Part shown: piece after piece, positions 21,438 to 21,489 of the stretch
How positions within the stretch are numbered: position 1 is the first letter of the stretch
How the letters are laid out: every line of letters begins with the position of its first letter
Assembly: GCA_934445015.1 (NCBI GenBank)
Contig: CAKSDJ010000024.1
Location: forward strand, 1 to 21,489
Direction: 5' to 3'
Origin: an uncultured Eubacteriales bacterium
Lineage (GTDB): Bacteria > Bacillota > Clostridia > Oscillospirales > Acutalibacteraceae
Length of the DNA stretch: 21,489 nt
Position numbers and translations under genes: made by a program
The notes under the pieces: generated by a model
Databases searched by the model: none
The model's input: the letters and a program-made list of their open reading frames with translations, nothing else
What the model was told of the DNA's origin: nothing

Positions 21438-21489
21438 TTATTCTTCACGTGGGTCGATGAGTTTTACAGCGTCATCAACACGTCCGTAC
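21438..21489 (-). CDS. C-terminal end of an upstream gene, possibly NifU-like scaffold protein
   Basis: The minus-strand frame visible at the window edge reads YGRVDDAVKLIDPREE and then stops at 21440-21438, 18 bases before the GGGtGRT start, so the two genes form an operon. Sixteen residues are not enough to name the family; the NifU-like suggestion rests only on the usual neighbour of GGGtGRT proteins. Confidence 0.6.
   Translation of the reverse strand, partial: YGRVDDAVKLIDPREE

Noticed and set aside
1..21489. CRISPR arrays, insertion sequences, phage genes, tRNA or rRNA genes
   Set aside because: No regularly spaced repeats, transposase or phage-like frames, or cloverleaf/rRNA sequence were seen on either strand.

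Overview
The window looks like chromosomal DNA of a low-to-moderate GC Clostridia bacterium, most likely Oscillospiraceae/Ruminococcaceae-like. The reasons are Firmicutes-type gene content and order (mreB-mreC-mreD-PBP2-minD-mgsA, hisS-aspS), a PolA without a proofreading site, a YwlE-type arginine phosphatase domain, strong AGGAGG-like ribosome binding sites, frequent TTG/GTG starts and sigma-A promoters with near-consensus boxes. This assignment is inferred from protein families and layout; no database search was possible. No rRNA, tRNA, CRISPR array, insertion sequence or prophage gene was seen. Genes cover nearly everything and no gene-free gap exceeds about 125 bases.

Layout. (1) Minus strand, 1-1800: dusB, then yebC (cut by the window edge). 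dusB has a perfect-consensus promoter placed so that its mRNA should be leaderless or nearly so. (2) Plus strand, 1817-11652: a polA promoter followed by eight tightly packed genes: polA, a fused arginine phosphatase-RimI gene, tsaD, a DagK/YegS-type lipid kinase, mreB, mreC, mreD and the elongation transpeptidase PBP2 (mrdA). (3) Plus strand, 11679-16114: a separate promoter drives a MinD-like ATPase, a methylglyoxal synthase homologue with two altered active-site residues, hisS and aspS, closed by a strong hairpin terminator. (4) 16116-20340: an AraC-family regulator (minus strand) diverges from a three-enzyme cassette (Gfo/Idh/MocA dehydrogenase, IolE/YcjR-like TIM-barrel enzyme, second Gfo/Idh/MocA dehydrogenase). 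Their two promoters overlap in a symmetric TATAAT-TGC-ATTATA core. (5) Minus strand, 20361-21489: a GGGtGRT-family protein and the last codons of its upstream neighbour, ended by its own terminator.

How the genes work together. Region 2 mixes DNA repair/replication (polA), tRNA t6A synthesis (tsaD), ribosomal S18 acetylation plus phospho-arginine removal (fusion), lipid phosphorylation, and the rod-shape elongasome (MreBCD with PBP2). Region 3 appears to be the remnant of a larger clostridial shape/division cluster: minC, minE and rodA, often found between mrdA and mgsA in relatives, are missing here. Region 4 is the accessory part and the best candidate for an undescribed pathway: its enzyme set fits oxidation of a sugar or glycoside to a keto intermediate, isomerisation, epimerisation or elimination by the TIM-barrel protein, and re-reduction, under AraC-type substrate control. 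The substrate cannot be read from the sequence.
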